From CAVRUH01 sp963822595 (GTDB lineage: Bacteria; Chlamydiota; Chlamydiia; Chlamydiales; Waddliaceae): 64,000 bases of DNA. Position numbers and translations under genes: made by a program. Shown here piece after piece: positions 35,960-46,006 of this stretch. Under the pieces are notes generated by a model. It saw nothing but the letters and a program-made list of their open reading frames with translations. It was not told where the DNA came from and searched no databases. Location: positions 62,001 to 126,000 of the forward strand of contig CAWGIG010000004.1 in assembly GCA_963822595.1 (NCBI GenBank), given 5' to 3'. Position 1 is the first letter of the stretch; the number at the start of each line of letters is the position of its first letter.

Positions 35960-38900
35960 TCAACATAACTCTTCCTTGCCTTTTTTCTTGGAGTCATCGA
36001 GAATTTTTTGGATTACGGGGGTAAAATGTACCGTATCTTCTGAATATTCACGACTTCCGCTAAGTCCCCCTTTTAGCATACCGATAACTTTTCCCGATAT
36101 TCCCTTCAGTTCAATTTCAAAATCATCGAGTTCCTTCCCATTCTTCTCTGCTAGCACGATGCAGCCATAAACAGTCTCAAAACAAAATAATGAAAGTTCT
36201 AAAAGTTCTAATATCTTATTTTCTTTATAAAATTCCCCACAAATGACTCCTAACGAATACCATTCCTGTACGCCACGTTCCTCCTTTGAAATACGATCAA
36301 ATCCATCCAATGCAACCCAGGGGGACACCTCCCTCTGGCCTTTGACGTAAAACACTAGGAAGTTCTTCAAAAAGAGGGTTCTGATAGATTCAAAAGAAGC
36401 TTTTACATCTTGAATATATTCGGACATTTTCACTTTATTAGTTTTAGAAAGTTTCTGATAACACTTTTCTGTATATTCCAAAAGATTATTGATTTCGGCC
36501 AATGATTTACGAATGTCAGTGATCGGATACGTACTCACGACACGCATCATCTCTGCTATAGCTTCATAGCGTTTAAAAACTGACGAGATCACATCAAACA
36601 CTTCAATGTTTGACTCTTTGAATTTGCAGCTGTCGGGTTCTTTAAATTCAAACTCTGTTTCATGCTTGATAAGAAACCAATGCTTCCCTTGTTGATATTT
36701 AACAAGCCTATATTCAAAAGCAAGGACTTTCGCCCGCTGTTTAACTTTGGAGTCTGAATCTAAAATCTTAACGCTGCGGTCAATATACATCTCAAGATTC
36801 TTAACTGATTTTTCTATAGATTCTTTTATTTCTTTTGTTTGAGACTGTTTTGAAAAGTAGCGGAGATTTATCATGATAGCTGTTAACGCATCATCGATAT
36901 ATTTTTCTGAATATGCGTTATAAAGCATTGCAGCACCTTGAAAGAGACCCAATCCTAAAATGACAGGATTTGCCCCCAATAACGCACAACCTGCAACTAC
37001 TAAAAAATCTTTTGCAGTGTAATATTCAACACTTTCGGGTAGATTGCCACGGAAATTTGGAAGATAGGATTGGACAGTTTTTATGAATTCTTGCCCCCGA
37101 TTCCACTCGGAGGGGTCTGTTGCAAGAAACTCGCCAATATCGAATGATAAAGTTGTTGCAAGTCCGAATAGTCCCTGTCCGACTTTATGAAACTTTAAAC
37201 CTAGTTTACCGAGTTTCACATATTTATGTGTTTTTTGTAGGACATTAACATAGTAAACAGCATTTGCAGCTGTATTTACGCCTAAAGCAACATCACTGAT
37301 AACGAGATTCACTTTTTCGGCTTTTGCATCGTCCGTAAATACTTTGGATACACAGGCGGTAACGCCAGTAGCTAAGACCTGGACGACTACATTTGCACCC
37401 TGTATAGCCGTAGCCTTTTTATTGAAGGACTTTTGTAAAAGTCCCTTAGGATCGCTTGCATCTTGTATTAAAGAGGAAACCACATTTGATTTCAGTGCCT
37501 TAAAGCAGTTTTGGGAAAGCTCATGCGTGACAGCGGCGTTTTCCTTCCAAACACCCGCAACTAAGCGATTAATTCCTGCAGGAACAACTCCAGGCGCCAT
37601 CGAGTTTGCTGTTGATAAAATCTTAACTCCAAATTGCATCATCGGCCTATCAAACCGATGGAAATCGTTTAATACATGCAACGCTAATCGTGACATGGGA
37701 GTTGAAAATTGATGCAACGTCCGATCTTGATATTCACCTACTCTAAGAAAATTCGGGTAACCTTCTCTAATCGCTTGGATCCTTATCATTCGATCTTTGG
37801 CGTCTTCATCGGTCAATGTGATTTTGCGAATCTCTCCTTCAGATAATCCCTCGTCAATCATTTTATTTGCAGCATCAAAGGCTTCTTTATAGAGCCGGGC
37901 ATATTCCTTTTTCTTGATATTTTCCACACCCATCTGTTCTCTGATTTTTTCGAAGGCTTCTAAACTTTTAAAGGTAGATTCTCTTTTTGCAAACTCTATT
38001 TGATCATGCTTATATATTGCAGGCAACCTATGAATCCAACTGACTACTTCCTGGCCATCTGTATTTTTATCTGTTAATTGATTAATGTCCTCTTCGGTTA
38101 CTCTAAGTTCTATGAGTTTTTCAGCATGCTCGTTCGCAAGTTTATAGAGTCGTTGATATTCCTCAGGGGGAACCACCGGGGATTCTTCCATCTGCTTTCT
38201 CGCATCTTGAAGTCCTTGCAAATTCGATCGAATGTCCTCCTGTCTCTTTACGACAGCTTGGAATTGGCTATATGAACTATATTGGTTTCCTATCGTAATG
38301 ACGTTTTGGATTTGTGGATCGTTCTCACCATTTTCATTAAGGATTTTTGCAGCTCCGAACATTTTTTGGAACGCGGCATCCTTTTCAGTGGTTGCGGCTG
38401 TAGGAGAATTAAAAACAATAACTGCCTCATTGAAAGTATTACTCGCAGCCTGTTTTTTCCACTCTTTTATTTCTGTAGAACTAAAATAAGCCGGATTTGC
38501 CTCGGATACCGTTCCCGATTTTACCGCATGAGAGCGAGCTAACGTTTGCTCCATGTTTGACTTAATCGTTGCCATGTAGTTTTTGTAATACTCATAAGCA
38601 TTTTTGTAGTAATCACCTGATGAATAACAGTTATAAAGTCCGTAGTCCTTCAAATTCACATCGTGATGGCCATCAGCGCGTTCCAGTTGGTGATAGACCT
38701 CATGGGCAGCTTTTTCCATTTCAGCTACATTTCCGTTTTTGGCATGTTCCTCAAAACGGCTATAAGCGTCCTCTAATTTGCTTGACCATTTTTTAACCCT
38801 CTCCTTACGTCTTTCTTTTTCGCCCTCATCCCCTGCATAATATTTTTCTTTCAAATATTTAGGTTTAGCAACCCCTTCAGGATCTAACGCTATCGCTACC

Positions 38901-41464
38901 GGATGCGTTGCGAGACTTTCAATATGTTGCAATTCATCCAGGTTTCCTGTTTGAACCCGAACTGAAAGTTCGTTCTTCAATGCTTCTTGTTGGTATTTTT
39001 CCTGAAGAGTCAGTACTTTTTTATTCGAAAAACGCATGAGGTCGTTTACTAAATCCTTTACAGGCTTTCCCTTAATCTCAGGAGCAAAGTTTTCATTCAC
39101 CTCCCTTCTCGCGAAAGCATCTTCGGTGAGTCTCTTCAAATCAAGATCTATTTGCTTAATTGAGGTAATATCAAAAAAGGATTTAAAAGCTGACTTGTCA
39201 CCTGTGCGATGAATATAATCGACGATTTGATTCGCTAAATTTATAAATGTTTGTTTATCTATTTCATTACGTTGAAATTGTCCAAGAAATCCCTCGAAAT
39301 CCTCACGTGAGCTATCGATCTTGCCTGCCAGTTTTTGAGCTGCTTTTTCTTCCTTCCTAGGATCGTATGCAGATTTATCTTTCCGCATGAATAACATATT
39401 ATAGGCTACCAAGGCAGCGGCAATTGGAGCGGTATAGCAAAGACCTGTGGCTAGAGCTGTCAAAAATCCTTTGGCCATGGGAACGCGAACTCCCGTCCGT
39501 ATATCTCTTCCGGTTGTAGATATGCTAAACCTTGCCCCGCTTTCTAAGGTGAAAACTATTCCGTGCCCGCCGCCAATTCCTTCTCCGAGTCGAACATCTG
39601 TGATTCTCGACAGTTCACTAAAGCTTGGTCTTTCCCGTGCAGGAGTGTTAACACTGTGAAGCAAGACACGGTTCGGAGGGGTAGGAAGATCGTTTGATAC
39701 AACAGGAACTTCTAAAGTCTGAGCTAAGTTTGTTAGAGCCTCAAGCTCTGGAGCACTCATTTCTGTATAAGTTTGCAAGGATGTAACCTGAGCCTCCCCG
39801 TTCCGATTTACAGTCCAGGGCAGATCACATGCATCGAGTTGAGTTAAATTGACATGACTATTGGTTGGCCAAGCGTCAACAGCTGAAGGAACAAGCGTGT
39901 CCAAGTTTGGTTCGAAATCACCTCTCTGATCGGATACCTGATTATTGTTATTATTGATAGATACCGGTGGAAGATACTGGGGTATATATCCATCAAAGTG
40001 GTCAGACAACATTTTCTCTAACTTGGCGAGATTATCTTCCATTTTCGTGAAAACTCCGTCAATCACGACTTCTTCAAATTCAAAACAGTCATCGATGCTT
40101 TGGTCGACATTTTTTCTCATGAAACGATTCCAAAAGCGTACAGGATTCATGGCTTGGAATCCTTTTTGAACCCATCCACAAGTATTAAGGAAAGCCTTCT
40201 GTCTTCCGTAGACTGTGTGGAGAAGCATTTCGAGGCTTGGATCATAATTTGCAAGACGCGAGATCTCTTCGGATGTCGGTAACTTATCTGCCTTTGCATT
40301 CATATCCGGAAGAACCTCAGCTGCAAAACAGCCCACTGAGATAACGATTACAGGGACAGTTCCAGCTAAGGCTACAGCTCGGTACATTAGAGTACCAAGA
40401 TGCCAGGTTGCTGCGCCATTGATTATTGCTTTTAATAGGGCATTTTGTTGTTTACCGTCAAAAGCAAAAACGATATCTACCGGAAGGGCAACGCAAGGTC
40501 TTCCTGCAGCTTCAAAAGCGCGCAAACCAAACTGCACGCCCTTTGCAAATGCTTTTTCCGTAGCCAATCCAACCGTTTTCAAGACTTGATTCAAAGGCGC
40601 GTTTGGATTCTTTAGTTTCAAATCATTCAGGGATACCGTTTGCAGGTGATCCGGGATGTTAAGATTCCTATTTAAACAATGAGGTTGATTCAGTGTGCGG
40701 GGTAAAGGAAGGTCATGGGCGTCAATAATCACTTGGCGAAGTCCATCTGCAAGACGAGGACAATGTTTTCTAAGGACTCCCCCCTCAAATGTGAGTTCAA
40801 ATTGCAAAGCATAGGCAGTCAGTTCAGCAATACGTCGATCTGCTGGATAACACAAAGGCATTTCGAATATGTTTTCAAATAAATGTTTATGAACACTCCA
40901 TTCCCGACTTCCAGGACGATAAGGATTCTTTGCGAAGTTGGCATATTCGCTTTTGACTATATCTAAAAATCTTTCTCGAAACTCTTTGGGAAGATGAGAA
41001 ATAGGATCGGCGGAATGATCCACTGTTATATTATGAACAAAAAAGTGTACGGCTTCATGATTAAAAGTGATTTGCCTAGCGACAGGAATTTGGTCAAGAG
41101 CGATAAGGATGGCGTTTTTCCCACCCGTTGTATTGGGAAAGTACTTTCCTCTTGCGGGAACCGACCCAGCATCATGAGGCAAAACGTCGGCAGGGAATCC
41201 CACCATATGTAGCTTATTAGATTTAAGATGCTTCATCATGTAATCTTTAATCAGCTCGCCGAATTCTCCTTTTTGCCCTAATTTTTGGAGAGCTTCGTAC
41301 ATTTGGACGCAATCCTCAGGTCTTTTCCCAAAAATAGGAAGATCGATTAATCGATACAGTCCAGATATATCTTGAATAATTTCAACGCGTCCAACATTTT
41401 TTGACACTGAATGAAATACTCTTTCTGTTGAACTTGCACCGTAATTGCCTGATAGGGGTTCCAT
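35960..41464 (-). CDS. 1834-aa protein with HExxH metallopeptidase-like N terminus (effector candidate)
   Basis: Very large protein. Near the N terminus 'FNHEAVHFFVHN' holds HExxH (His136, His140), and 'RRIAELTAYAL' (Glu214) could give the third zinc ligand, a gluzincin-like arrangement; this is inferred from spacing and context. Hydrophobic segments lie at about 355-385, 680-705 and 1485-1515, so parts may insert in membranes. Residues 710-1250 are charged, coiled-coil-like helices. No signal peptide is visible. The size, mixed layout and position next to other effector-like genes suggest a secreted protein acting in the host or at the inclusion. The family is not recognised. Confidence 0.85.
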   Translation of the reverse strand: MEPLSGNYGASSTERVFHSVSKNVGRVEIIQDISGLYRLIDLPIFGKRPEDCVQMYEALQKLGQKGEFGELIKDYMMKHLKSNKLHMVGFPADVLPHDAGSVPARGKYFPNTTGGKNAILIALDQIPVARQITFNHEAVHFFVHNITVDHSADPISHLPKEFRERFLDIVKSEYANFAKNPYRPGSREWSVHKHLFENIFEMPLCYPADRRIAELTAYALQFELTFEGGVLRKHCPRLADGLRQVIIDAHDLPLPRTLNQPHCLNRNLNIPDHLQTVSLNDLKLKNPNAPLNQVLKTVGLATEKAFAKGVQFGLRAFEAAGRPCVALPVDIVFAFDGKQQNALLKAIINGAATWHLGTLMYRAVALAGTVPVIVISVGCFAAEVLPDMNAKADKLPTSEEISRLANYDPSLEMLLHTVYGRQKAFLNTCGWVQKGFQAMNPVRFWNRFMRKNVDQSIDDCFEFEEVVIDGVFTKMEDNLAKLEKMLSDHFDGYIPQYLPPVSINNNNNQVSDQRGDFEPNLDTLVPSAVDAWPTNSHVNLTQLDACDLPWTVNRNGEAQVTSLQTYTEMSAPELEALTNLAQTLEVPVVSNDLPTPPNRVLLHSVNTPARERPSFSELSRITDVRLGEGIGGGHGIVFTLESGARFSISTTGRDIRTGVRVPMAKGFLTALATGLCYTAPIAAALVAYNMLFMRKDKSAYDPRKEEKAAQKLAGKIDSSREDFEGFLGQFQRNEIDKQTFINLANQIVDYIHRTGDKSAFKSFFDITSIKQIDLDLKRLTEDAFARREVNENFAPEIKGKPVKDLVNDLMRFSNKKVLTLQEKYQQEALKNELSVRVQTGNLDELQHIESLATHPVAIALDPEGVAKPKYLKEKYYAGDEGEKERRKERVKKWSSKLEDAYSRFEEHAKNGNVAEMEKAAHEVYHQLERADGHHDVNLKDYGLYNCYSSGDYYKNAYEYYKNYMATIKSNMEQTLARSHAVKSGTVSEANPAYFSSTEIKEWKKQAASNTFNEAVIVFNSPTAATTEKDAAFQKMFGAAKILNENGENDPQIQNVITIGNQYSSYSQFQAVVKRQEDIRSNLQGLQDARKQMEESPVVPPEEYQRLYKLANEHAEKLIELRVTEEDINQLTDKNTDGQEVVSWIHRLPAIYKHDQIEFAKRESTFKSLEAFEKIREQMGVENIKKKEYARLYKEAFDAANKMIDEGLSEGEIRKITLTDEDAKDRMIRIQAIREGYPNFLRVGEYQDRTLHQFSTPMSRLALHVLNDFHRFDRPMMQFGVKILSTANSMAPGVVPAGINRLVAGVWKENAAVTHELSQNCFKALKSNVVSSLIQDASDPKGLLQKSFNKKATAIQGANVVVQVLATGVTACVSKVFTDDAKAEKVNLVISDVALGVNTAANAVYYVNVLQKTHKYVKLGKLGLKFHKVGQGLFGLATTLSFDIGEFLATDPSEWNRGQEFIKTVQSYLPNFRGNLPESVEYYTAKDFLVVAGCALLGANPVILGLGLFQGAAMLYNAYSEKYIDDALTAIMINLRYFSKQSQTKEIKESIEKSVKNLEMYIDRSVKILDSDSKVKQRAKVLAFEYRLVKYQQGKHWFLIKHETEFEFKEPDSCKFKESNIEVFDVISSVFKRYEAIAEMMRVVSTYPITDIRKSLAEINNLLEYTEKCYQKLSKTNKVKMSEYIQDVKASFESIRTLFLKNFLVFYVKGQREVSPWVALDGFDRISKEERGVQEWYSLGVICGEFYKENKILELLELSLFCFETVYGCIVLAEKNGKELDDFEIELKGISGKVIGMLKGGLSGSREYSEDTVHFTPVIQKILDDSKKKGKEELC

Positions 41465-41505
41465 GATATTACCTTAATTGTTAAAAACATTAATTTTTTC
41501 GAATT

Positions 41506-41535
41506 AAAATAACATAATAATGACTGAAATGTCAA
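41506..41535 (-). promoter_or_regulatory. Sigma70-type promoter for the 1834-aa gene
   Basis: On the minus strand a consensus TTGACA (41530-41535) precedes TATTTT (41506-41511) with an 18-base spacer, about 40 bases before the start codon. The region is shared with the divergent CPBP gene. Confidence 0.6.
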
Positions 41536-41616
41536 GTTTATATTTTCAACTTATTTTTAATTAAAAAAACTTTATTTAATATTGTAATTTTGATATAACA
41601 ATCCGAATAAAACTAA

Positions 41617-42216
41617 ATGAAATTATTTATGATGAATATTTCTAAAGAAGCTGTAGGTGTATTAAGTGAATATTTCAAACATGAGTACCCACTTAGTCTC
41701 CAAAATATTTCACAAGGCCTGATCTTAAGTATTCCATCCGGATTAGTTGTACCAATGTTTAACCATAGAATCTACAGTGCGGCCAAACCTATAAATAAAC
41801 AAGCTGCTTCAATTGACTTTATGAAGCAAATTAAAACGGGTAACATGATGGGTATCAGTCGCAAATTATTTGTAAATTGTATTTATGCACCGATTGTTGA
41901 AGAAATATTATTTCGATCATTAATTCAAAGAGGTGTGATTAAGACTATACAAAAAGACAATGAATCTCTACCTAGTAAAATAGAACGTGTTTTAATTACT
42001 GCAACATTATTTTCAGCAAATCATTTTCATAAAAGCGGAGGATGGAGATTAAATGTTTGCTTATTAACTGGAACTTTCATATCCGGAGTCATGTTTAGTA
42101 CCATTACTGAACTTACCGATAATATTTTATGCTCAACCTTTGCACACATGACCCTTAACGCAAATGTTGCTTATAAGCAATTTCGTATAAGTGGAAAATG
42201 CCGTAAGCATCATTAG
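41617..42216 (+). CDS. CPBP-family intramembrane metalloprotease
   Basis: Protein of 199 residues with the CPBP/Abi (CAAX protease-like) motifs in order: 'EEILFR' (EExxxR), 'FSANHFH' (His), and 'CSTFAHMTLN' (His/Asn). Several hydrophobic helices are present. Family members are membrane proteases for prenylated proteins, bacteriocin immunity or anti-sigma processing; the substrate here is unknown. It is transcribed divergently from the 1834-aa gene across an AT-rich region. Confidence 0.85.
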   Translation: MKLFMMNISKEAVGVLSEYFKHEYPLSLQNISQGLILSIPSGLVVPMFNHRIYSAAKPINKQAASIDFMKQIKTGNMMGISRKLFVNCIYAPIVEEILFRSLIQRGVIKTIQKDNESLPSKIERVLITATLFSANHFHKSGGWRLNVCLLTGTFISGVMFSTITELTDNILCSTFAHMTLNANVAYKQFRISGKCRKHH

Positions 42217-42261
42217 GTTTAGACTTTTAATAAAGACCTACAAAAATATCAGATATCATAG

Positions 42262-42296
42262 TATCCATTATAAAGTTTAAACTAATATAATGGATA
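42262..42296. repeat. AT-rich dyad after the CPBP gene
   Basis: A perfect 11-base inverted repeat, TATCCATTATA and its complement, encloses a 13-base loop containing AGTTTAAACT. There is no T-run. It could be an mRNA end structure or an operator. The rest of the 42217-42490 gap shows no gene. Confidence 0.5.
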
Positions 42297-42490
42297 TAAT
42301 CGTATCCTCTATATAAATTTAATAAAATTGCGTAAGGAACCTTTAACGATCACTATCCTCTTAAATCAAAATAACCTCATGTAGCTCCTTGGAGCTGACT
42401 GAAGGATTGACCTGATTTATCATTTCAAAGGCTCTTAAGGGTAGAAAAGTAATCGAAATTTCTTTATGATCGACATTTTCTAGGAGTAAT

Positions 42491-43153
42491 ATGAAAATAG
42501 GTCTCATCGGATACGGGAAAACAGGCAAATTGGTCGAAAAATATGCCCTTTTGCGAGGACATGAAATTTGCGCCATTGTTACTTCCAAAAATGATGCGGA
42601 ATCTTTAAAAGAGGCCGATATCTGCATCGACTTCAGCCATCCCGAAGCGACTCTAAAAAACATCCAACAACTGGCCAAGCTTGGCAAAAGCGTGGTTGTT
42701 GGGACTACCGGTTGGTACGAACATCTCAATGCCGTTAACGATCTTGTAAATCAATCCAATATCGGCCTTGTCTATGGCCCTAATTTCTCCATCGGTGTCC
42801 AGATTTTCAACAAAATCCTAGAAGAGGCCTCCAAATTGGCAGGCAAATACGCCCAATACGATATCGCCGCCGTCGAAGAACATCACAATCAAAAAGTGGA
42901 TGCCCCTTCAGGAACAGCCCTGAAATTATCTCAAACAATATTAGAAGCTTCGGGAAAAAAAGTCACTTTTTCAAGCATCCGCTGCGGATCAATTCCCGGA
43001 ACCCATACCGTCTTATTCGACTCCCCTGTCGATACAATCAGCTTGAAGCATCAAGCCCGAAACCGAGACGGTTTCGCTGAAGGAGCAGTCATTGCCGCCG
43101 AGTGGCTGCAGGGAAAGAAAGGGCTCCATAAATTTGAAGAAGTACTAAATTAA
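42491..43153 (+). CDS. dapB: 4-hydroxy-tetrahydrodipicolinate reductase
   Basis: NAD(P)H-dependent reductase of the lysine/diaminopimelate pathway (220 residues). 'GLIGYGKTGKLV' is the nucleotide-binding loop, 'VVGTTGW' follows, and 'EEHHNQKVDAPSGTA' holds the catalytic His pair, Lys and the substrate-binding 'SGTA'. It is shorter than the 270-residue E. coli enzyme but all motifs are intact. AGGAG precedes the ATG. It supplies meso-DAP for peptidoglycan and stands apart from other dap genes, none of which is in the window. Confidence 0.95.
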   Translation: MKIGLIGYGKTGKLVEKYALLRGHEICAIVTSKNDAESLKEADICIDFSHPEATLKNIQQLAKLGKSVVVGTTGWYEHLNAVNDLVNQSNIGLVYGPNFSIGVQIFNKILEEASKLAGKYAQYDIAAVEEHHNQKVDAPSGTALKLSQTILEASGKKVTFSSIRCGSIPGTHTVLFDSPVDTISLKHQARNRDGFAEGAVIAAEWLQGKKGLHKFEEVLN

Positions 43154-43156
43154 CAC

Positions 43157-43185
43157 TTGAATTTCTTGATTCCTTCTGATAAAAT
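43157..43185 (+). promoter_or_regulatory. Sigma70-type promoter for the 43197 gene and MarC operon
   Basis: TTGAAT, a 17-base spacer and TAAAAT lie right after the dapB stop. Transcription would start only a few bases before ATG 43197, giving a nearly leaderless mRNA. Confidence 0.6.
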
Positions 43186-43196
43186 TTCCAAGCATT

Positions 43197-43634
43197 ATGA
43201 CTACAGCTAGTAACCAAATTATATCTTCTAATGTTGCGAACTCTTTAAAAGAATTCGCTTTGGAAACTCCCCCGGAAGTTGTCGTTTCCTTAATCGTTGG
43301 AGTTGCCCTTAATTATTTTAATGTTATCCTAGCCAGCCCGTTATATGGCGTTGTCCTAGGATCTACCGTATCGAGATTTACACTATTAGTGATTTCCAAA
43401 TTGGATTCCGAACTTGCAGGCAAAATCATCGAAGCCTCAAATCAATTTCACGAAAAATTTGCGATCATACCTATTATCCTGATGATCGCAGCTACGGCAC
43501 TTGCTTGGTTTGTCCCTATCGCCGGCCTTGTCATGGGAGTGGCAATGGGAATTTACTACGGCGCAGTAGCAGAAAGAAATCTCCTTATAAATCATCAAGA
43601 AACTGACAAAGACATCCAACAACTAGGTGTATAA
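43197..43634 (+). CDS. Small membrane protein of unknown function
   Basis: Protein of 145 residues with three to four hydrophobic helices ('VVVSLIVGVALNYFNVILA', 'YGVVLGSTVS', 'IIPIILMIAATALAWFVP', 'IAGLVMGVAMGIYYGAVA'). Its stop is immediately followed by the ATG of the first MarC gene, so both are translated from one mRNA and may act together in the inner membrane. No family recognised. Confidence 0.75.
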   Translation: MTTASNQIISSNVANSLKEFALETPPEVVVSLIVGVALNYFNVILASPLYGVVLGSTVSRFTLLVISKLDSELAGKIIEASNQFHEKFAIIPIILMIAATALAWFVPIAGLVMGVAMGIYYGAVAERNLLINHQETDKDIQQLGV

Positions 43635-44240
43635 ATGGATCCATCATCATTCTCAATTCTATCTGTAGCAGTTGCTTTATTTCTTATCGCCAATCCCATT
43701 GGAAATGTTCCGGCAATCATCGCTCTAATCAAAGATTTTGATTTCGAAACTCAAAAGAGAATCATGATCCGCGAGACTTTGCTAGCGCTCAGCATCGCTT
43801 TATTTTTCCAGTATTTTGGAACGATCTTTCTTGAGAGCTTGGAAATAAAAAGATTCACCCTAAGCACCTGCGGCGGTATCCTGAACCTTCTTGTCGCTTT
43901 AAATATGATATTCCCTAAACCACAAACGATCTCTTCCCATACCATAAAGCAAATGCCGATTCTTGTTCCTATAGCTACTCCGCTGATTACCGGACCCGGA
44001 GTCATGACGAATATCATGATTTTTTCCGCCGAAGCCTCGAGCCATTTTGTTATCACGATGAGTATTCTCGTAGCTTGGGTTGGAGTCTCTATTATACTAA
44101 TTTCTGCTCCTTACCTTCATAAGGCGCTAGGACAGCGAGCTCTCATTGCTATCGAACAACTCATGGGCCTTTTATTGGCGATGATGTCCGTAGAAATGCT
44201 TGTAAAGGGCGCATCACTTTTTATCAAAACCTTGCAATGA
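43635..44240 (+). CDS. MarC-family integral membrane protein (1)
   Basis: Protein of 201 residues with about six membrane helices and MarC signatures 'LFLIANPIGNVPAI' at the N terminus and 'IATPLITGPGVMTNIM' in the middle. MarC proteins (UPF0056) are inner-membrane proteins without an agreed transport substrate. The gene starts directly at the stop of the preceding gene and is followed after 17 bases by a second MarC gene. Confidence 0.9.
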   Translation: MDPSSFSILSVAVALFLIANPIGNVPAIIALIKDFDFETQKRIMIRETLLALSIALFFQYFGTIFLESLEIKRFTLSTCGGILNLLVALNMIFPKPQTISSHTIKQMPILVPIATPLITGPGVMTNIMIFSAEASSHFVITMSILVAWVGVSIILISAPYLHKALGQRALIAIEQLMGLLLAMMSVEMLVKGASLFIKTLQ

Positions 44241-44257
44241 TTTGAGGATTAAATTTT

Positions 44258-44857
44258 ATGTCACTATTCACAGTCGCGATTGTCTTGTTTTTAATCATGG
44301 ATCCTATAGGTAATATAGGTTCGTTTTTAAAAGTTATGGATGGAATCGATCCAAAGCGGCAGCGCCGTGTCATCATCAGAGAAATGTTATTTGCCCTTGC
44401 TGTGATGGTCTTATTCAATTATATCGGCGAGGTCATTTTTGGACTGCTCCAACTCTCTGAAACTACAGTGCGGTTGTCGTCAGGAATTATTCTTTTCTTG
44501 ATAGCGCTGCAGATTCTATTTCCAAGCATCAACAGCATCAGAAACAATTTACCTAAAGGGGAACCGTTCTTCATTCCTTTAGCCGTGCCGCTTATTGCCG
44601 GACCCTCGCTCGTTGCGACGATCATGCTCTACGCGCACCTTGAGTCAAGCCAAGCGATCATGCTTGAAGCCATCTTCCTCTCTTGGATCGGCGCATTTAT
44701 TGTGTTGGTTTCATCCGGATTTCTGTCTCGAGTGATTGGAAAGAATGGACTTTTGGCCCTTGAGAAACTGATGGGGATGATCCTGATCCTGTTAGCCATA
44801 CAGCGTTTCTTGGACGGGATTAGCCTCTTTGTTAAAACCTATGCGTCAGCCGCATAA
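44258..44857 (+). CDS. MarC-family integral membrane protein (2)
   Basis: Second MarC homologue of 199 residues, diverged from its neighbour, with 'FLIMDPIGNIGSFL' and 'LAVPLIAGPSLVATIM' in equivalent places and about six membrane helices. The tandem pair could form a heteromer. The 3' end overlaps the start of truA by 17 bases. Confidence 0.9.
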   Translation: MSLFTVAIVLFLIMDPIGNIGSFLKVMDGIDPKRQRRVIIREMLFALAVMVLFNYIGEVIFGLLQLSETTVRLSSGIILFLIALQILFPSINSIRNNLPKGEPFFIPLAVPLIAGPSLVATIMLYAHLESSQAIMLEAIFLSWIGAFIVLVSSGFLSRVIGKNGLLALEKLMGMILILLAIQRFLDGISLFVKTYASAA

Positions 44858-45608
44858 TATACGGCTCAAAATTGCTTATGACGGAAGCAATTACTTAGGC
44901 TGGCAAAAAACGCCCACAGGACCTAGCATCGAAGGGACCTTGCAAAAGGTCCTCGAAAAAATTCTTCAGGAGCCGATTCAGCTGCAAGCGGCAAGTCGGA
45001 CGGATGCCGGAGTTCATGCTCGCGGACAGGTTGTCAATTTTTTTTCCAATCATGAACATGTGGATCTTTATAAGATGCTTGCTTCCTTGAATGGGTTGCT
45101 TCCCAAAGATATTGCGGTTTTATCAATAGATCAAGTGGAAGCATCGTTTCATCCTACTCTTGATTGCATTGGGAAGGAATATCATTATTCGATATCTTTG
45201 GGACCTGTGTGCCTTCCTGAATATCAGACAACATCTTGGCATTTTCCTTATGCGGTGGACATATCTAAAATGAATCGAGCGTTGGATCAGTTTATTGGGA
45301 TTCATGATTTTGCCGCGTTTTGCAATGTTAAAAAGAATGAAACTTATGAAAGCACAGTACGGGAAGTGAAGGGTATAGTCATAGAAACGGACCGTCCCAA
45401 TTTCTTGACAATCAAGATTAAGGGAAATCATTTTCTATATAAAATGGTAAGAAACATTGTTGGCACATTGATTTGGGTGGGGGCTGGCAAAATTGAACCT
45501 GAAGACATCTCTAAAATCCTGATAACCAAGGACCGTACTTTGGCAGGGGTAACTGCCCCAGCCCACGGGTTAGTGCTTGCAGAAGTGTATTTCAAAAATA
45601 AAATTTAG
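44841..45608 (+). CDS. truA: tRNA pseudouridine(38-40) synthase
   Basis: TruA of 255 residues, which isomerises U38-U40 of the tRNA anticodon stem. The catalytic Asp lies in 'ASRTDAGVHARGQV'; 'KIAYDGSNYLGWQ' at the N terminus and 'FLYKMVRNIVGTL' at the C terminus are family blocks. ATG 44841 is chosen over an in-frame TTG at 44829; it lies inside the end of the MarC gene, so translation is probably coupled. Confidence 0.95.
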   Translation: MRQPHNIRLKIAYDGSNYLGWQKTPTGPSIEGTLQKVLEKILQEPIQLQAASRTDAGVHARGQVVNFFSNHEHVDLYKMLASLNGLLPKDIAVLSIDQVEASFHPTLDCIGKEYHYSISLGPVCLPEYQTTSWHFPYAVDISKMNRALDQFIGIHDFAAFCNVKKNETYESTVREVKGIVIETDRPNFLTIKIKGNHFLYKMVRNIVGTLIWVGAGKIEPEDISKILITKDRTLAGVTAPAHGLVLAEVYFKNKI

Positions 45609-45664
45609 AAAATGGATTGTAAACTTTTATTCTCAATGTTATCATAGTTTCAGAGGCATTTAAG

Positions 45665-46006
45665 ATGAAAAACAGGTCAGATAAAGCTAAAATAGATAAA
45701 ATCATTGAAAATATGGTTGATTGTCTTGTGGATAAATATTCGCCGACAAAAATAATTCTTTTTGGTTCTTATGCTGAAGGAAATCCTGATCAAGATAGCG
45801 ATATCGACTTATTTATTATCAAGGATACCATGGAAAGGTTTATCGATAGATGGTGTGAAGTTCATGACATTCTTTCAGGTACACATCCTTCAATTCCTAT
45901 CGACACACTGGTGTTGACACCCTCCGAATTGGAAAAAAGATTAGCTACGGGCGATCAGTTTATTGCTAATATCTTACAGAATGGAAAGGTTCTCTATGCA
46001 GCATGA
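45665..46006 (+). CDS. MNT-type nucleotidyltransferase (HEPN/MNT module 2)
   Basis: Protein of 113 residues with 'LFGSYAEGNPDQDSDIDLFI', the GS...DxD minimal nucleotidyltransferase signature. AGAGG lies before the start. It overlaps the following HEPN gene by 11 bases. Here the MNT gene comes first, the reverse of module 1 at 7795-8486, and the sequences belong to different subfamilies, so the two modules were acquired independently. Confidence 0.85.
   Translation: MKNRSDKAKIDKIIENMVDCLVDKYSPTKIILFGSYAEGNPDQDSDIDLFIIKDTMERFIDRWCEVHDILSGTHPSIPIDTLVLTPSELEKRLATGDQFIANILQNGKVLYAA

Noticed and set aside
35823..36170. Open frame of 115 codons across element A4
   Set aside because: It is made of repeat sequence plus the antisense of the 1834-aa gene; no coding signal.
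42361..42490. Region before dapB considered for a lysine riboswitch
   Set aside because: Only a short AGCTCC/GGAGCT dyad is seen; the conserved lysine-riboswitch core could not be recognised.
42491..43153. DapB considered truncated because of its 220-residue length
   Set aside because: Nucleotide-binding loop, catalytic His pair and C-terminal block are all present; shorter DapB proteins exist.
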